Positions 1 through 8,331 of a stretch of DNA of 64,000 nucleotides are shown here, piece by piece. The notes under the pieces were generated by a model. That model saw nothing but the letters and a program-made list of their open reading frames with translations. It made no database searches and had not been told where the DNA came from. The first letter of the stretch is position 1. Every line of letters starts with the position of its first letter. The DNA comes from JACCTU01 sp963788055 (GTDB lineage Bacteria > Actinomycetota > Thermoleophilia > Gaiellales > Gaiellaceae), in NCBI GenBank assembly GCA_963788055.1, contig CAWBFA010000002.1, forward strand, positions 1 to 64,000, in the 5' to 3' direction. The translations under genes and the position numbers were made by a program.

Positions 1-637
1 TCCCCTGAGTAGCTTGGCGCAATCGGTGCCATCGGTGTCCGATAAGGGCCTTTCTGTCAAAAAGCCCCTGGGCTGTTGATTCCAAACTCGTTGCTTATCG
101 CGGCTGTGTTGGTTATCTCCATGAGGTCGATGATATCGTCCTGCTTCAAAATGGATGGGTGAAGTCCCCGCTGGTTGTCGGTTCTGTGAACTTGCGGCCG
201 CGCCCAGCCCATCGAGGAAGGCCTCATCATTGCGCCGCAGTTCGATATCCTCCAGCCGCACTCCGTCGAGCAACGCGTTGTAGGTCAGATTGAAACACAT
301 GGTCGCTCTCATGATAAGGAAGGTGCTTCTTAAGCAGATGCAGCCGGGAGTCGATCTCCTGCCGCAGCCCCAGTTTGTTGACCATCAGATGGATCGCGCC
401 GAGGCCCCCGCAGTTAACCGCCCTGGCTTTCTCGGCCATCTCATAATGGATATTGCTGGCCTTCATGATCGGCTCCGCCTGATCGCTCCAGCCACGCTCC
501 GGGTCCAGGCGGCGTTGAATTCCTGACGCTTGCGATTGCGCAGGATCTTAGGATAGTTTCTCTTCACTCGAAATGACCTTTCTCTTTGGGTGGCTTTGGT
601 TTTGTCACCGCCATCAAACCAAGGATTTAAGGGCATT
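1..637 (-). pseudogene. IS1380-family transposase remnant, frameshifted and cut by the window edge
   Basis: Read on the minus strand from an ATG near 637 (MPLNPWFDGGDK...), the frames spell in order RVKRNYPKI, then RRLDPERGWSD, IHYEMAEKARAVNCGG, LHLLKKHLPYHESDHV, FNLTYNALLDGVRLEDIELR and finally VWNQQPRGFLTERPLSDTDGT. This is the typical order of the N-terminal half of IS1380-family DDE transposases (CGG-x-GAIH, PYHESDHVLN, LEDIELRRND, QP-x-GF, D-x-DGT). The frame changes near 515, near 293 (one extra T in a TTT run) and again between 90 and 190, so no functional protein can be made. The last block contains the expected first catalytic Asp region and continues past position 1. Family assignment is from remembered conserved motifs. 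Confidence 0.75.
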
Positions 638-643
638 TCGAGT
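566..643. repeat. 10-bp inverted repeat around the transposase N-terminus
   Basis: ACTCGAAATG at 566-575 and CATTTCGAGT at 634-643 are perfect inverse copies separated by 58 bases. They flank the first codons of the decayed IS1380-type transposase. They could be part of the element's end or a hairpin that limits read-through translation, as some insertion sequences have. No target duplication was recognised. Confidence 0.4.
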
Positions 644-2600
644 CTTTTGCGTCGTCCCTACTCTATTAAAATCACGCTTCTTTAAGGACTAGGGTAGTCC
701 GTTGACTGCTAAGCCAATACCCTTCTTCTCTCCTTAGGCTCAAAAAAGGTTCCTGGCCTTTAAAAGCAAAAAAGCCTTCCAATTAGAGAAGAGAAGAGTC
801 CACCTGGGTGGACCTTTTGGACAATCCTAATCGTTGGGTGAGCCTCAACGTGTTGTGTGCCATTCTTAAGGATCTGGAAGAGTCAACCCAAATTGACTCT
901 CGATCCCCAATGAAGTCGCAAGCTATATTGAGGAGGATAACTGGCCTCAAGGCCGGACTCCTCCAAAATGAAACTGAAGAGTTCGTCCTTCGTCCCACCT
1001 ATGAGCATCCTTCCCGTGTCTCTGTGCAAACTACCCCCAGCGCATCTGACAGATTAACCGACAGTTAATTGGCCATTTAAATGGCCATGCCCACGCTGTC
1101 TGTAAACCTCCATTTGAATGGAGGAAATATTTCCACAATGTGGACATTGCGGTTTTAATTGGATGAAAGCCTATGAAGTCGCAAAGGATCTTGAGGAGGA
1201 AAACACACCCATGGGTGTGTCTCCGATGGACACGGAGGAAAGAAACAACTTATTGCGCTAGATCGTATGTCCGCAGAGTCTTTGAAGCGCCCAAAACTGT
1301 CGTATAGCTTAAACGTCTCCTCCGTTTTCATTAATTTTGCGTTTATTCGTTCTCCGTCTGCCGGGTCTTTCCAGTCTCTTATTAAGATTATCCTGGCCGG
1401 AATCCCCAGGGACCATACAGCCAGTTTTCGTTACGTTTATTACCCTTCCGGGGGAATATTGGCACTATAACGAGCAGCTCCGCAGCTTTGCGATTTTCAG
1501 CCTCCCGCTCAGCATTCTTTTTCTCGGTTGCTTCGATGGTGAGAATCTTCTGTCTTGTTGGCGTTAAGTTTAAATCGGAAGTTCAGCATTCAGCTTGCTC
1601 CAGGGAATAACCTTACCGTTTATTTCAACTTGCGACGATGAGATAAATCGAACCGTGGTTCTCGGATTGTCGAAGGTGTCAATAATTACCACATTTCTGA
1701 CTCTTGTTAAAGTGAATGATGTTGCCGCCAGTAGAGGGCAATAACAGTCTCTTCATAAACGCCATTGTTGCATTTCCATCCAAAAGCGTGAAGCGTTTTT
1801 TCCTAAGATTCGCGATAGGGGAAGAAAAAAAGACTCCATCAGAGGAGAACGCTCATGGGGTGGACTCTTCCAGCATTGCCTTCACAGACACCGGCGCGGC
1901 GCAACGCTGCCAGAAAGCTTCTCCTTGCTGGGGCCAGAATACCTGCCCTTGGACCTAGCAAGCCTGTGCAGAGCAATTTGCGCTGCCGTTTGAAGGGTGG
2001 AATAGGCGGCAGGGTTGGTAACCATGGGTTAATGTGGGGTCGATTTTTGGTTTTTCTGTGACCAGAAACGGGCAGAAAAGAGGACCGCGCCGCTGCTATC
2101 TCACAGGAGCACTGAGGAAAGAACCTCATTTCTAAAGCAAAGAGAGAAGGTAAAGGCACAGGACCAACGATTCACCTCATCGCGAACAACTCTATTTGAG
2201 TTCTCCTTGCTTAACTATGTTTCCAATGAAACCTGCCTTCCGAGAGTGCTCTTCAACCTGTGCCTTATGACGGTTCCCTTCCTCAATAACACTTTCACGT
2301 GGTCCAGCAAACATAAGTGTTTGCAGTGGCTTCACCATCGCCTAATAGACACTATACAGAGAAGGAATATTTCCTCATCGTCATCGCCATAGCATATACC
2401 TGTAGAGGCAGCCTGACAGCATGAAGCGAATGTTTGGGAAGGAGGAGCACCTTTCAGCATACGCCGCGCATGTCTGTAGGTTTCCTTTATCAACGATTGC
2501 CCAGGCTCAAAGAGAGTCGCACATAGGGATTCTATTCTCTCATCCGCGTAGGAAGAATGAAATGCCCAGTTACAGATAGTTCGGTTGCTCTTCATATTCC
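644..2600. other. AT-rich stretch without a convincing gene; palindrome cluster at 798-1220
   Basis: About 2 kb of markedly lower GC than the rest of the window. Open frames are short and do not resemble known proteins. The first 600 bases hold a dense set of palindromes (separate entry). A short frame at 1163-1261, preceded in frame by CxxC-type residues (QCGHCGFNW) and continuing MKAYEVAKDLEEEN, may be the end of a broken zinc-ribbon protein. From 1262 to 2600 I see no RNA gene, repeat array or clear promoter. The neighbours on both sides are decayed mobile genes, so this is probably degraded mobile DNA. Confidence 0.5.
798..1220. repeat. Cluster of eight short palindromes
   Basis: Eight palindromes or hyphenated palindromes with unrelated arm sequences occur in 423 bases. 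They are GTCCACC-TG-GGTGGAC (798-813), GAGTCAA-6-TTGACTC (880-899), GGCC-TCAA-GGCC (943-954, nested in GGAGGA/TCCTCC), TGGCCATTTAAATGGCCA (1070-1087, perfect), CCTCCATT-TG-AATGGAGG (1107-1124), GGAAATATTTCC (1123-1134), TCCACAATGTGGA (1132-1144) and ACACACCCATGGGTGTGT (1203-1220, perfect). Two are preceded by similar lead sequences, ATGAAGTCGCAA followed by TTGAGGAGGA (near 910 and 1172), and a related AAGGATCTGGAAGA precedes a third. The function is unknown. Confidence 0.75.
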
Positions 2601-2821
2601 TCAATCCTGTGGAATGTCTTTCAGACATTTTGCAGTTTCAGTTTGCTCATCCCAGTAATCAAACCATAGCGTTCCATCGTCACAAAGCGGCATAAAGCCC
2701 ATCTGTATTCTCCTCATCTGTGGGAGGTGATATGGCTATTTGAATGAGCTTTCGTTCCACATCACCAGTGAGGAGATGACGCCTATCTTTACTTTCAACT
2801 TTTTGCATCATAAGATTAACT
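2601..2821 (-). pseudogene. Small phage/plasmid-type protein, frameshifted
   Basis: The minus strand from the ATG at 2821 reads MMQKVESKDRRHLL, then IQIAISPPTDEENTDGLYA. A one-base frame change near 2695 leads into LCDDGTLWFDYWDEQ and ends KDIPQD-stop at 2601. The pattern (V/I-QIA ... GLIALCDDGTLW ... L-PxIPQD) is that of small conserved proteins common on phages and plasmids; the role is not known to me. It lies between decayed transposase and primase remnants, which fits a mobile origin. Confidence 0.45.
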
Positions 2822-2981
2822 GGGCGGTTACATATTTCCCAATTGGGTGGTCGAAGCGGCGGAAAGAGGCTTTTTCTCCTAACTTCCTATATATTTTTCT
2901 TATATAGGGACTTTGGTAGAAAAACCTACTTTCCATCACCTCCACCACCTTTAAGTGTAATACCAAGCCAAAATAATCCTT

Positions 2982-3970
2982 TATGCTTATCCCGTTGACT
3001 CAGGTTCGTGGCGACCTGAGATTGGGAGGTGCGACCAACCTTTCCCAAGACCTTGAGGGGGTTCCGCGAGAGGTTCGCCGATGAGCAGGCGTGTGTGCGC
3101 TATCTTTGGGAGAGCCGATGGCCAGAAGCCTTTCACTGCCCGCGTTGTGGAGGCAGCGGGTATTGGCCGATTGAAGGCCGTGCACTGCGGCAATGCGATC
3201 AGTGCAACTACCAGGTTTCTCCAACCGCCGGAACGCTGATGCATCGCAGTCGATTTCCGTTGAAGGAGTGGTTTTGGGCCGCCTACTTGGTGGCCACCCA
3301 TACCCCGGGCATGAGCGCTACCCAACTTCGGCGCCAAATGGGATGCAGTTATAAGACTGCATGGTTTTTGCTTCAGCGCCTTCGCAGGGGAATGGTTAGC
3401 GCGAACCGCAGTCGCCTTCGCGGTCGAGTGGAAGCTGACGAAGTTTTCATCGGTGGTCCCGTGCCCGGCAAAAAAGGCAGAGGAGTGGCGCGCTCTCAAC
3501 ATCGTACGCTGGTTTTTGGAGCCGTGGAAGTCCTCGTCTATACCGATAAGCATGGCTATTACATGGAGAGAGCAGGTCGGCTCAGGCTGGCCAAAGCCGA
3601 ACGGGCGGATGAAATTTCCATTCGTCGCTTCCTGTCGGAGAATGTGGAACTGGGAACCGAAATTGGTACCGATCAATGGAGAGGGTATTCCAAAAATGCC
3701 ATGAGAGGGTATCGTCACGAGTTCCACCATCCCGAAACCCATGCCCTGCACATTCATCGGGTCTTCGGCAATCTGCAAACCTGGCTGAACGGCACTCATC
3801 ACGGTGTCGATGCAAAATACCTGCAAAATTATCTCGATGAATTTGTCTTTCGTTTCAACCGTCGACAAACACCAATGGCAGCTTTCCAAACACTCTTGGG
3901 TCTGACTACCCAACGTCCTCATGTTTCTCTGAAGAAAATGACGGAACCTGATTCAGCGGGATAAGCATAT
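2982..3970 (+). mobile_element. IS1595-family insertion sequence
   Basis: The element is about 0.99 kb and is bounded by imperfect inverted repeats. The left end is TATGCTTATCCCGTTGACTC followed by AGGTTC. The right end, read in reverse complement, is ATATGCTTATCCCGCTGAAT followed by CAGGTTCC. The 6-mer ATCCTT sits directly outside both ends (2976-2981 and 3971-3976) and probably belongs to the target duplication; the family usually makes 8 bp, and only 6 bp match exactly here. The single transposase gene fills the element. It is inserted next to the last codons of the decayed primase gene. Confidence 0.8.
3029..3964 (+). CDS. IS1595-family transposase (ISXO2-like)
   Basis: The 311-residue protein starts with GTG and catalyses transposition of the surrounding element. 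Residues ~35-58 form a zinc ribbon (CPRCGG ... CDQCNY), typical of IS1595 transposases. A DDE-type domain follows with VEADEVFIGG (first Asp/Glu motif, ~residue 136) and GTDQWRGY (second Asp). The C-terminal block HRVFGNLQTWLNGTHHGV ... YLDEFVFRFNRR is characteristic of the ISXO2 group. The length is normal and there is no frameshift, so the copy could be active. GGGAGG lies only a few bases upstream of the GTG, leaving the exact start slightly uncertain. Confidence 0.9.
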   Translation: MRPTFPKTLRGFRERFADEQACVRYLWESRWPEAFHCPRCGGSGYWPIEGRALRQCDQCNYQVSPTAGTLMHRSRFPLKEWFWAAYLVATHTPGMSATQLRRQMGCSYKTAWFLLQRLRRGMVSANRSRLRGRVEADEVFIGGPVPGKKGRGVARSQHRTLVFGAVEVLVYTDKHGYYMERAGRLRLAKAERADEISIRRFLSENVELGTEIGTDQWRGYSKNAMRGYRHEFHHPETHALHIHRVFGNLQTWLNGTHHGVDAKYLQNYLDEFVFRFNRRQTPMAAFQTLLGLTTQRPHVSLKKMTEPDSAG

Positions 3971-3974
3971 ATCC

Positions 3975-4662
3975 TTATTTTGTGCTTTTAGCCTTCCACC
4001 CGCGCTCACGAAGTGTCTTGGCAAGTGTTTTGCTTGTCATTGTATATCGGATTCCTTCATGCATTGCCGATTCAAAGAAACTTTTAAATACATCAGAATG
4101 AGGGACACCAGCATCAGTATAGGTCTATACACTCGCCAGTGAAATCAGCCAAGGTATCCTCTTCAGTTCGATATTCAGCGACTGCATATTTAATCTGCCT
4201 CGGCATTTCCAACCCTTCCTTTTGCCAAAGCAAAGCACCTTTAATCGCCCAATTCAGAATGCCAGGGAGTTCGCGAAACAACGTGAAACGCCAAAATCAG
4301 CATCACGATTCTTTCCCGCTACAAACAGGTTTGATCAAAAGGAATCAAACGCAACATGGTCTGCATATTTCTTCGTCAGTTCCTTTAATAACTGGTTTAT
4401 GATTTCCCGAAATCCATGGGACAACCTGCGGCTGAAATTTGAATCCATGCGTGTACTTCCAAATAGCCCACCAGTATCTCTTCGCCACCAGTTACATGTT
4501 TCATGAAGTCTTCATTCAGTCTTGCCCGTTCCTTGCTTTCACTAGCAAAAGCAATTCGTTTTCCAAATAGCTCAGCAACTTGGTCATCTGGCGTTGAATG
4601 ATATTCGACTGAATAAAATAACTTCGAACCTGCTACATGGGCATAGCTTCCAAGCAATTGAT
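3975..4662 (-). pseudogene. Phage/plasmid primase-helicase (D5/P4 type), C-terminal half, decayed
   Basis: In several frames the minus strand gives the C-terminal part of a D5/P4-type DNA primase-helicase, which opens DNA for phage or plasmid replication. In order: LLGSYAHV, DDQVAELFGKRIAFASES, FMKHVTGGEEI, then after a frame change WISGNHKPVIKGTDEEI (the hallmark NHKP-x-I-GTDE motif), LRLIPFDQ, WAIKGALLWQKEGL, YRTEEDTLADF and KTLAKTLRERGWKAKSTK-stop at 3975. At least three frameshifts and two in-frame stops separate the blocks. The upstream half (Walker A region) is missing because the reading frame runs straight into the sulfatase at about 4662. IS1595 lies a few bases beyond its stop. Confidence 0.7.
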
Positions 4663-5731
4663 TGCCGTTGTCGGAGACGAGGACGATGATCGTGTTCTCA
4701 CGCTTACCGGACTCCTCCAAGAAGTCGAGTAGCCGCCCGATCTCGTGGTCGGTGTGGGAAAGGAAACCGGCGTAGACCTCAGCCATGCGAGAAAACAGCT
4801 GCTTCTCTTCGTCGGAGAGCGAGTCCCACGGCCTGACGACGTCGACCTGGTTCCAGGGCGTGCCGTCGACGCTTTTCTCCTCGACGTAGGGATTGAGCGG
4901 CGTGAGTTCCGCGTCGCCGGGAAAGATCCCAAGGTTCTTCTGCCGCTCGAACACGACCTCGCGGTAGGCCTCGTAGCCCATGTCGAACTTGCCCTTGTAC
5001 TTCTCGATCCACTCCTTGGGAGCGTGATGCGGCGCGTGCGTTGCGCCGGGGCAGAAGTACATGAAGAACGGCTTGTCAGGCGCGATCACCAGTGCGTCCT
5101 TGATGAACTCCATCGCCTTGTCGGTCAGGTCAGTGGTGAGGTGGTAGCCGTCCTCCGGCATCGCAGGCTGTTCGACCGGGTGGTTGTCGTAGATCAGGTC
5201 CGGATACCACTGGTTGGTCTCGCCGCCGAGGAAGCCGTAGTAGCGCTCGAACCCGCGCCCGATCGGCCAGTTGCGCTTTGTCGAGGCCATGTTCATCTCG
5301 TCGGCTGCCACGAGGTGCCATTTCCCGAGCATGTACGTGTTCCACCCACGCTCCCCGAGGACCTCCGCGATCGTCGCGCACTCGAATGGGATGTGACCGT
5401 TCGAGTTCGGGTAGCCGGTGGTGGCCTCGGCGATGCAAGCCATTCCGTTGGTCGTGTGGTTTCGTCCGTTCAGAAGCGAAGAGCGGGTCGGCGAGCAGAG
5501 CGCAGTCGTATGCCAGTTCGTGTACGTCAGCCCGCTTGAAGCCAGCCGGTTGATGTTCGGCGTCTCGATCAGGCCACCCCAGGGCTCCATCGCCGAGAAG
5601 CCTGTGTCGTCGAGCACGATGTACAGCACACTCGGTGCTCCCTCAGGGGCAACGGGCTGGAGGTATGGCTCCCAGTCCGGGGTCGAGTCCCGATCGTCCA
5701 GGGCGATCGTCCCACGGAATTGCTTGCTCAT
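4397..5731 (-). CDS. Type I sulfatase, C-terminally truncated and fused to primase remnant
   Basis: The frame starts at an ATG (MSKQFRGT, 5731) preceded by AAGGGATC. Residues 1 to about 356 are an alkaline-phosphatase-fold sulfatase that hydrolyses sulfate esters: metal-binding LDDTG near residue 41, the formylglycine motif CSPTR near residue 78, GKWHL, and SDNG near the end. Full-length relatives run several hundred residues longer. Here the frame passes at about 4662 from SDNG into phage primase sequence and stops at 4397, so the sulfatase lacks its C-terminal half and is probably inactive. Base composition falls sharply at the same point. Either a real insertion or an assembly chimera could cause this. 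Confidence 0.8.
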   Translation of the reverse strand: MSKQFRGTIALDDRDSTPDWEPYLQPVAPEGAPSVLYIVLDDTGFSAMEPWGGLIETPNINRLASSGLTYTNWHTTALCSPTRSSLLNGRNHTTNGMACIAEATTGYPNSNGHIPFECATIAEVLGERGWNTYMLGKWHLVAADEMNMASTKRNWPIGRGFERYYGFLGGETNQWYPDLIYDNHPVEQPAMPEDGYHLTTDLTDKAMEFIKDALVIAPDKPFFMYFCPGATHAPHHAPKEWIEKYKGKFDMGYEAYREVVFERQKNLGIFPGDAELTPLNPYVEEKSVDGTPWNQVDVVRPWDSLSDEEKQLFSRMAEVYAGFLSHTDHEIGRLLDFLEESGKRENTIIVLVSDNGNQLLGSYAHVAGSKLFYSVEYHSTPDDQVAELFGKRIAFASESKERARLNEDFMKHVTGGEEILVGYLEVHAWIQISAAGCPMDFGKS

Positions 5732-6006
5732 CCGATTTGATCCCTTCGGACAGAACGCAGGCCGGCGGCCACGCAAGATGCTCTGAGACTGTTTCGATAA
5801 CCGAAGGCGGTTCGCATCACCCGAAACGGGCGATCGCCATCGTGGAGTTCGGTTTTTCGAGAGGTTCTCGCCGCGAAGCCTGAGCTGGCCACTCGCGGGG
5901 CCGCGCCGCCGTCCCCTGGCGAAGCCAGGCCGGCGACGCGGGACCATCTGAGCGACCACTCGTAGCTTGCCGCATGGGTCCCGGTTTTACAGCCGTTGGT
6001 ACGAAA
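5732..6006. other. Intergenic region with a REP-like hairpin
   Basis: No gene is seen between the sulfatase start and the tRNA-like attachment copy. The only structure is the strong hairpin around 5906-5942 (separate entry). The sulfatase promoter should lie here, but I cannot place it confidently. Confidence 0.5.
5906..5942. repeat. REP-like palindromic element, copy 1
   Basis: CGCCG-TCCC-CTGGC-GAA-GCCAG-G-CCGGCG forms a long imperfect palindrome with flanking CGCG/CGCG arms. A second copy with the same core (CCTGGC-G-AGCCAGGCCGGCG) lies at about 32546-32584. Two copies of a GC-rich palindrome between genes resemble REP-type repeats. Copy 1 lies next to the first tRNA-Glu attachment copy; copy 2 lies just after the Rep-like gene. 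Confidence 0.5.
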
Positions 6007-6022
6007 GGCCCATACGGGATTC
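6007..6022. repeat. Attachment-site copy 1: tRNA-Glu 3' end
   Basis: GGCCCATACGGGATTC is identical to the 3' end (acceptor plus T-arm) of tRNA-Glu at 37059, read on its complement. Similarity extends leftwards (ACAGCCGTT ... AAAGGCCC) as at the tRNA locus. To the right it is already diverged (AGACACC instead of GAACCC). An integrase remnant ends 33 bases away, so this is read as the old att end of an integrated element. Confidence 0.65.
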
Positions 6023-6054
6023 AGACACCCCTGCAAACGGGCCTTCTCTAGCCG

Positions 6055-6378
6055 CTATGCACGCATGGGTGCACGCACCGTGTGCTCACGCCCGAGCACG
6101 TTGGCGTAGTCGACCTCCGTCCTGTCGATCACGACGTGGGCGTAGGTGCGTAGGTGCTCCTGTGCCGAATGGCCGAGCCACGAAGCGGCCTCCGCGGCCG
6201 GGACACCCTGCAGGTGCCAGAGCGACGCGCGTCGGTGCCGTAGGTCATGTGGGCTGAACGCCGGGACGCCAGTTGCCTTAGTCGCCCGTGTGATCGCCGT
6301 GCGCAGCCGGTCAGCGCCGAACCCCGCGAAGACCTGGGCGGTCACGTCGCGATCCTCGCGGGGAAGGGTGTTGACCAC
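6055..6378 (-). pseudogene. Tyrosine recombinase (phage integrase), C-terminal fragment
   Basis: This 107-residue frame contains only the C-terminal catalytic part of a tyrosine recombinase. HDLRHRRASLW carries the HxxR box, WLGHSAQEHLRTYAHV carries the second His box, and Tyr of RTYAHV is the likely nucleophile. A complete integrase has about 300-400 residues, and the N-terminal DNA-binding domains and first catalytic Arg are missing. The gene end faces the tRNA-Glu attachment copy at 6007, the usual int-att arrangement. Upstream sequence switches directly to a terminase fragment on the other strand. Confidence 0.7.
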
Positions 6379-6384
6379 CGCCTC

Positions 6385-7223
6385 AAAGATGGTACTTGGA
6401 GTGGTCGGGGGTGGTCGTCGAGGCTGGCGAGGAGCTGCAGGCGCACCAGATGCCCGAGGCGCTCCTCGAGGACCGGGCGTTGTGGCGGCGTGCGACTCCG
6501 GGTTTCGGGGTGCGGATCATGGAGGAGCGGATGGCGAGCGAGTTGGAGTCGATGGGGGCCGCGTCGTTCGCGATCGAGGCTCTGAACGTTCCGCTGTGGC
6601 CGGACGTCGCGTTCATGGGTGCGGGGCCGGTCACTGCCGCCGACTGGGAACAGTTGCTCGACGAGGCGTCGGAGCTCGACCCGGCGGAACCAATCCCCGA
6701 GGTTGTGCTCTCCTTCGACATGTCGGCGCAACGGCTCGTCGACCTCTGCCTTATCGGCCGCCGCGCGGACGCGCATCTGAACCTGGACTACGCCGGCAGG
6801 GTCGAGGGTGCGACGGCGGCGATGAGCGCGATCGGCAAGATCGTGGAGCGCGACGACATCGACGTGCGAGCCGTTGTCTGTGACGGGTCACCGCAGAACC
6901 TGGCGCTGCTCAAGCGCCTCCGGCATGACCACATCATCGCGGAGCGGCAGACTCGGGAGGAACACGCGAGCCGCCTGGGACAGGAGGCGTGCGGCTCGCT
7001 GATCGACCTTGTGGGCGAGGGTCGGTTCCGCCACCGCGGCCAACCGGAGTTCGTGGAGGCGTTGCGCGGGTCGATGGCGAAGCCGGTCGGCGACGACGGC
7101 TGGGTGTACAGCCGCTCGAAGTCGCGGAGCAACGTCAGCCCGTTGCTCGCGGCGGCGGTCGGGTTGCACGTCGCGGACATGGAGCTCGAGCTCGCCGGGA
7201 CGAACGCGATCAAGATTCACTAA
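6385..7223 (+). pseudogene. Phage terminase large subunit, 5'-truncated
   Basis: The frame starts inside a gene (YLEWSGVV) with no ribosome site. It resembles the C-terminal half of phage terminase large subunits, the motor-nuclease that packages DNA. A linker of the type LWRRATPGFGVRI ... FAIEALNVPLWP comes first. An RNase H-fold nuclease with LSFDMS (first Asp) and VVCDG (second acidic residue) follows, then GRFRHRGQPEFVEALRG and SNVSPLLAAAVGLHV. The N-terminal ATPase is absent. The terminase call rests on overall pattern rather than one diagnostic motif. Together with the integrase fragment it marks a decayed prophage. Confidence 0.55.
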
Positions 7224-7276
7224 AGGACCTGTGAGCGGTCGGTAGCAGCGCCCCGCAGATCTCCTAGCCAGGGTAG

Positions 7277-7992
7277 GCCCTATTGATCCACGCTACTCAG
7301 GCGGTAGCGCCCCGACGTGGGCCAATGAGTTCGGGAATAACACCAGAACGGATCGGGCGATACTGCGGGCGTGCATGGACGCTACGCGGGCGAATCAGCG
7401 GGGCCGGCACGCGGCGGGATCGTTCTCCGAACAGCGCGTCTGATCCTGATCCCACTGAGACGACTCGACGAGGCCGAGCACGCACGAGCGTCGAACAACC
7501 CCGCCGACGCATTGCGCGACACTCGCGCCGCCGAGCTGCAGTGGCGAGAGCACGGCTTCGGCCCCTGGGCGATCCGGGACAGACGAGACGAGAGCTTCCT
7601 CGGCGGCGCCGAGCTGCGCCTTGCCGGTCATGGCATCGAGGGAATCGCGTCCGACGAGGTCGAGGCGGGCTGGTGGGTGACCGAGGAGCGGCGGAGGGAA
7701 GGCATCGCGACCGAGGCGATGGAAGCAGCCATCGATGACCTCTGGGGCCGTACCGACGTCGAGAGCATTACGGCCTACATCGAGGAGGGAGCGAACGAAC
7801 CATCTCGTCGCCTTGCCGCCAAGCTCGGATTCGCAGCGCGTGGCCCAGGCCGCGGGCGCTCGGGCGAGCCGATGACGGTGTACGAGGTTCGCCGAGACGA
7901 TTGGCTCCGACGAGTACTCTGAAGCCAACAGTGCGAGAGTGCCCTGGGCGAGCGTGTTCCCACCTAACGCGACTGTTCTGCCCTATTGATCC
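7277..7992. repeat. 13-bp direct repeats flanking the acetyltransferase gene
   Basis: GCCCTATTGATCC occurs at 7277-7289 and again at 7980-7992, each followed within a few bases by CTACT-(C/T)-AG. The copies bracket the acetyltransferase gene 7371-7922 and little else. A second related pair, CCCGCAGATCTCCTAGC near 7253 and CCCGCAGATCTTCTAGC near 8094, lies outside. This could be a trace of cassette insertion or local duplication. Confidence 0.5.
7371..7922 (+). CDS. GNAT-family N-acetyltransferase (RimJ/RimL-like)
   Basis: The 183-residue protein probably transfers an acetyl group from acetyl-CoA to an amine or protein N-terminus. It opens with LRTARLILIPLRRLDE, the usual RimJ/RimL-like entry strand, followed by WAIRDRRDESFLGGAEL. 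The acetyl-CoA pyrophosphate-binding region is in WWVTEERRREGIATEAMEAA (R-x-x-G-I-A/T-T-E-A), and a late ... LAAKLGFAARG gives the typical final strand. An ATG at 7371 is taken as start; a later start near the LRTARL block is possible. It stands alone between phage remnants and an ECF sigma operon, flanked by short direct repeats, so it may be cargo. The substrate is unknown. Confidence 0.8.
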   Translation: MHGRYAGESAGPARGGIVLRTARLILIPLRRLDEAEHARASNNPADALRDTRAAELQWREHGFGPWAIRDRRDESFLGGAELRLAGHGIEGIASDEVEAGWWVTEERRREGIATEAMEAAIDDLWGRTDVESITAYIEEGANEPSRRLAAKLGFAARGPGRGRSGEPMTVYEVRRDDWLRRVL

Positions 7993-8150
7993 TTCCTACT
8001 TAGCGTGGACGACGAAGGCGGCCCGCAGGCCGCCGCGATGACGCTGGCGCTCGCGCTCGCGTCGGCGCCGAGATCCCGGTCGACACCAGCGTCCCGCAGA
8101 TCTTCTAGCGCGTGAACGACGAGGCGGCCCCGATGGCGGTTTTACGGTCG

Positions 8151-8299
8151 CTACGCCCGCACGGCTTTGTCCATACGGTGCCAGCGGATGAAGCCGCACT
8201 CGTCGTACGAGAACGCAAGCGCCTCGAGGCCCACCCTCCAGGGCCTGGAGCGTCGTGGCCGTCGAGGAGGATCCACTTCGTGCCGCCGCAAATCGACTA
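8151..8299 (-). pseudogene. Possible end of a small hypothetical gene, frameshifted
   Basis: The minus strand shows GGTKWILLDGHDAP in one frame and LEALAFSYDECGFIRWHR-MDKAVRA-stop in the next. Together they read like the end of a small protein with one indel near 8235. The plus strand also has a short frame at 8112-8300. Neither is recognised, and coding is doubtful. Confidence 0.2.
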
Positions 8300-8331
8300 A
8301 AGAAAACGCTCACCCTGCGCGTCATACGGGT

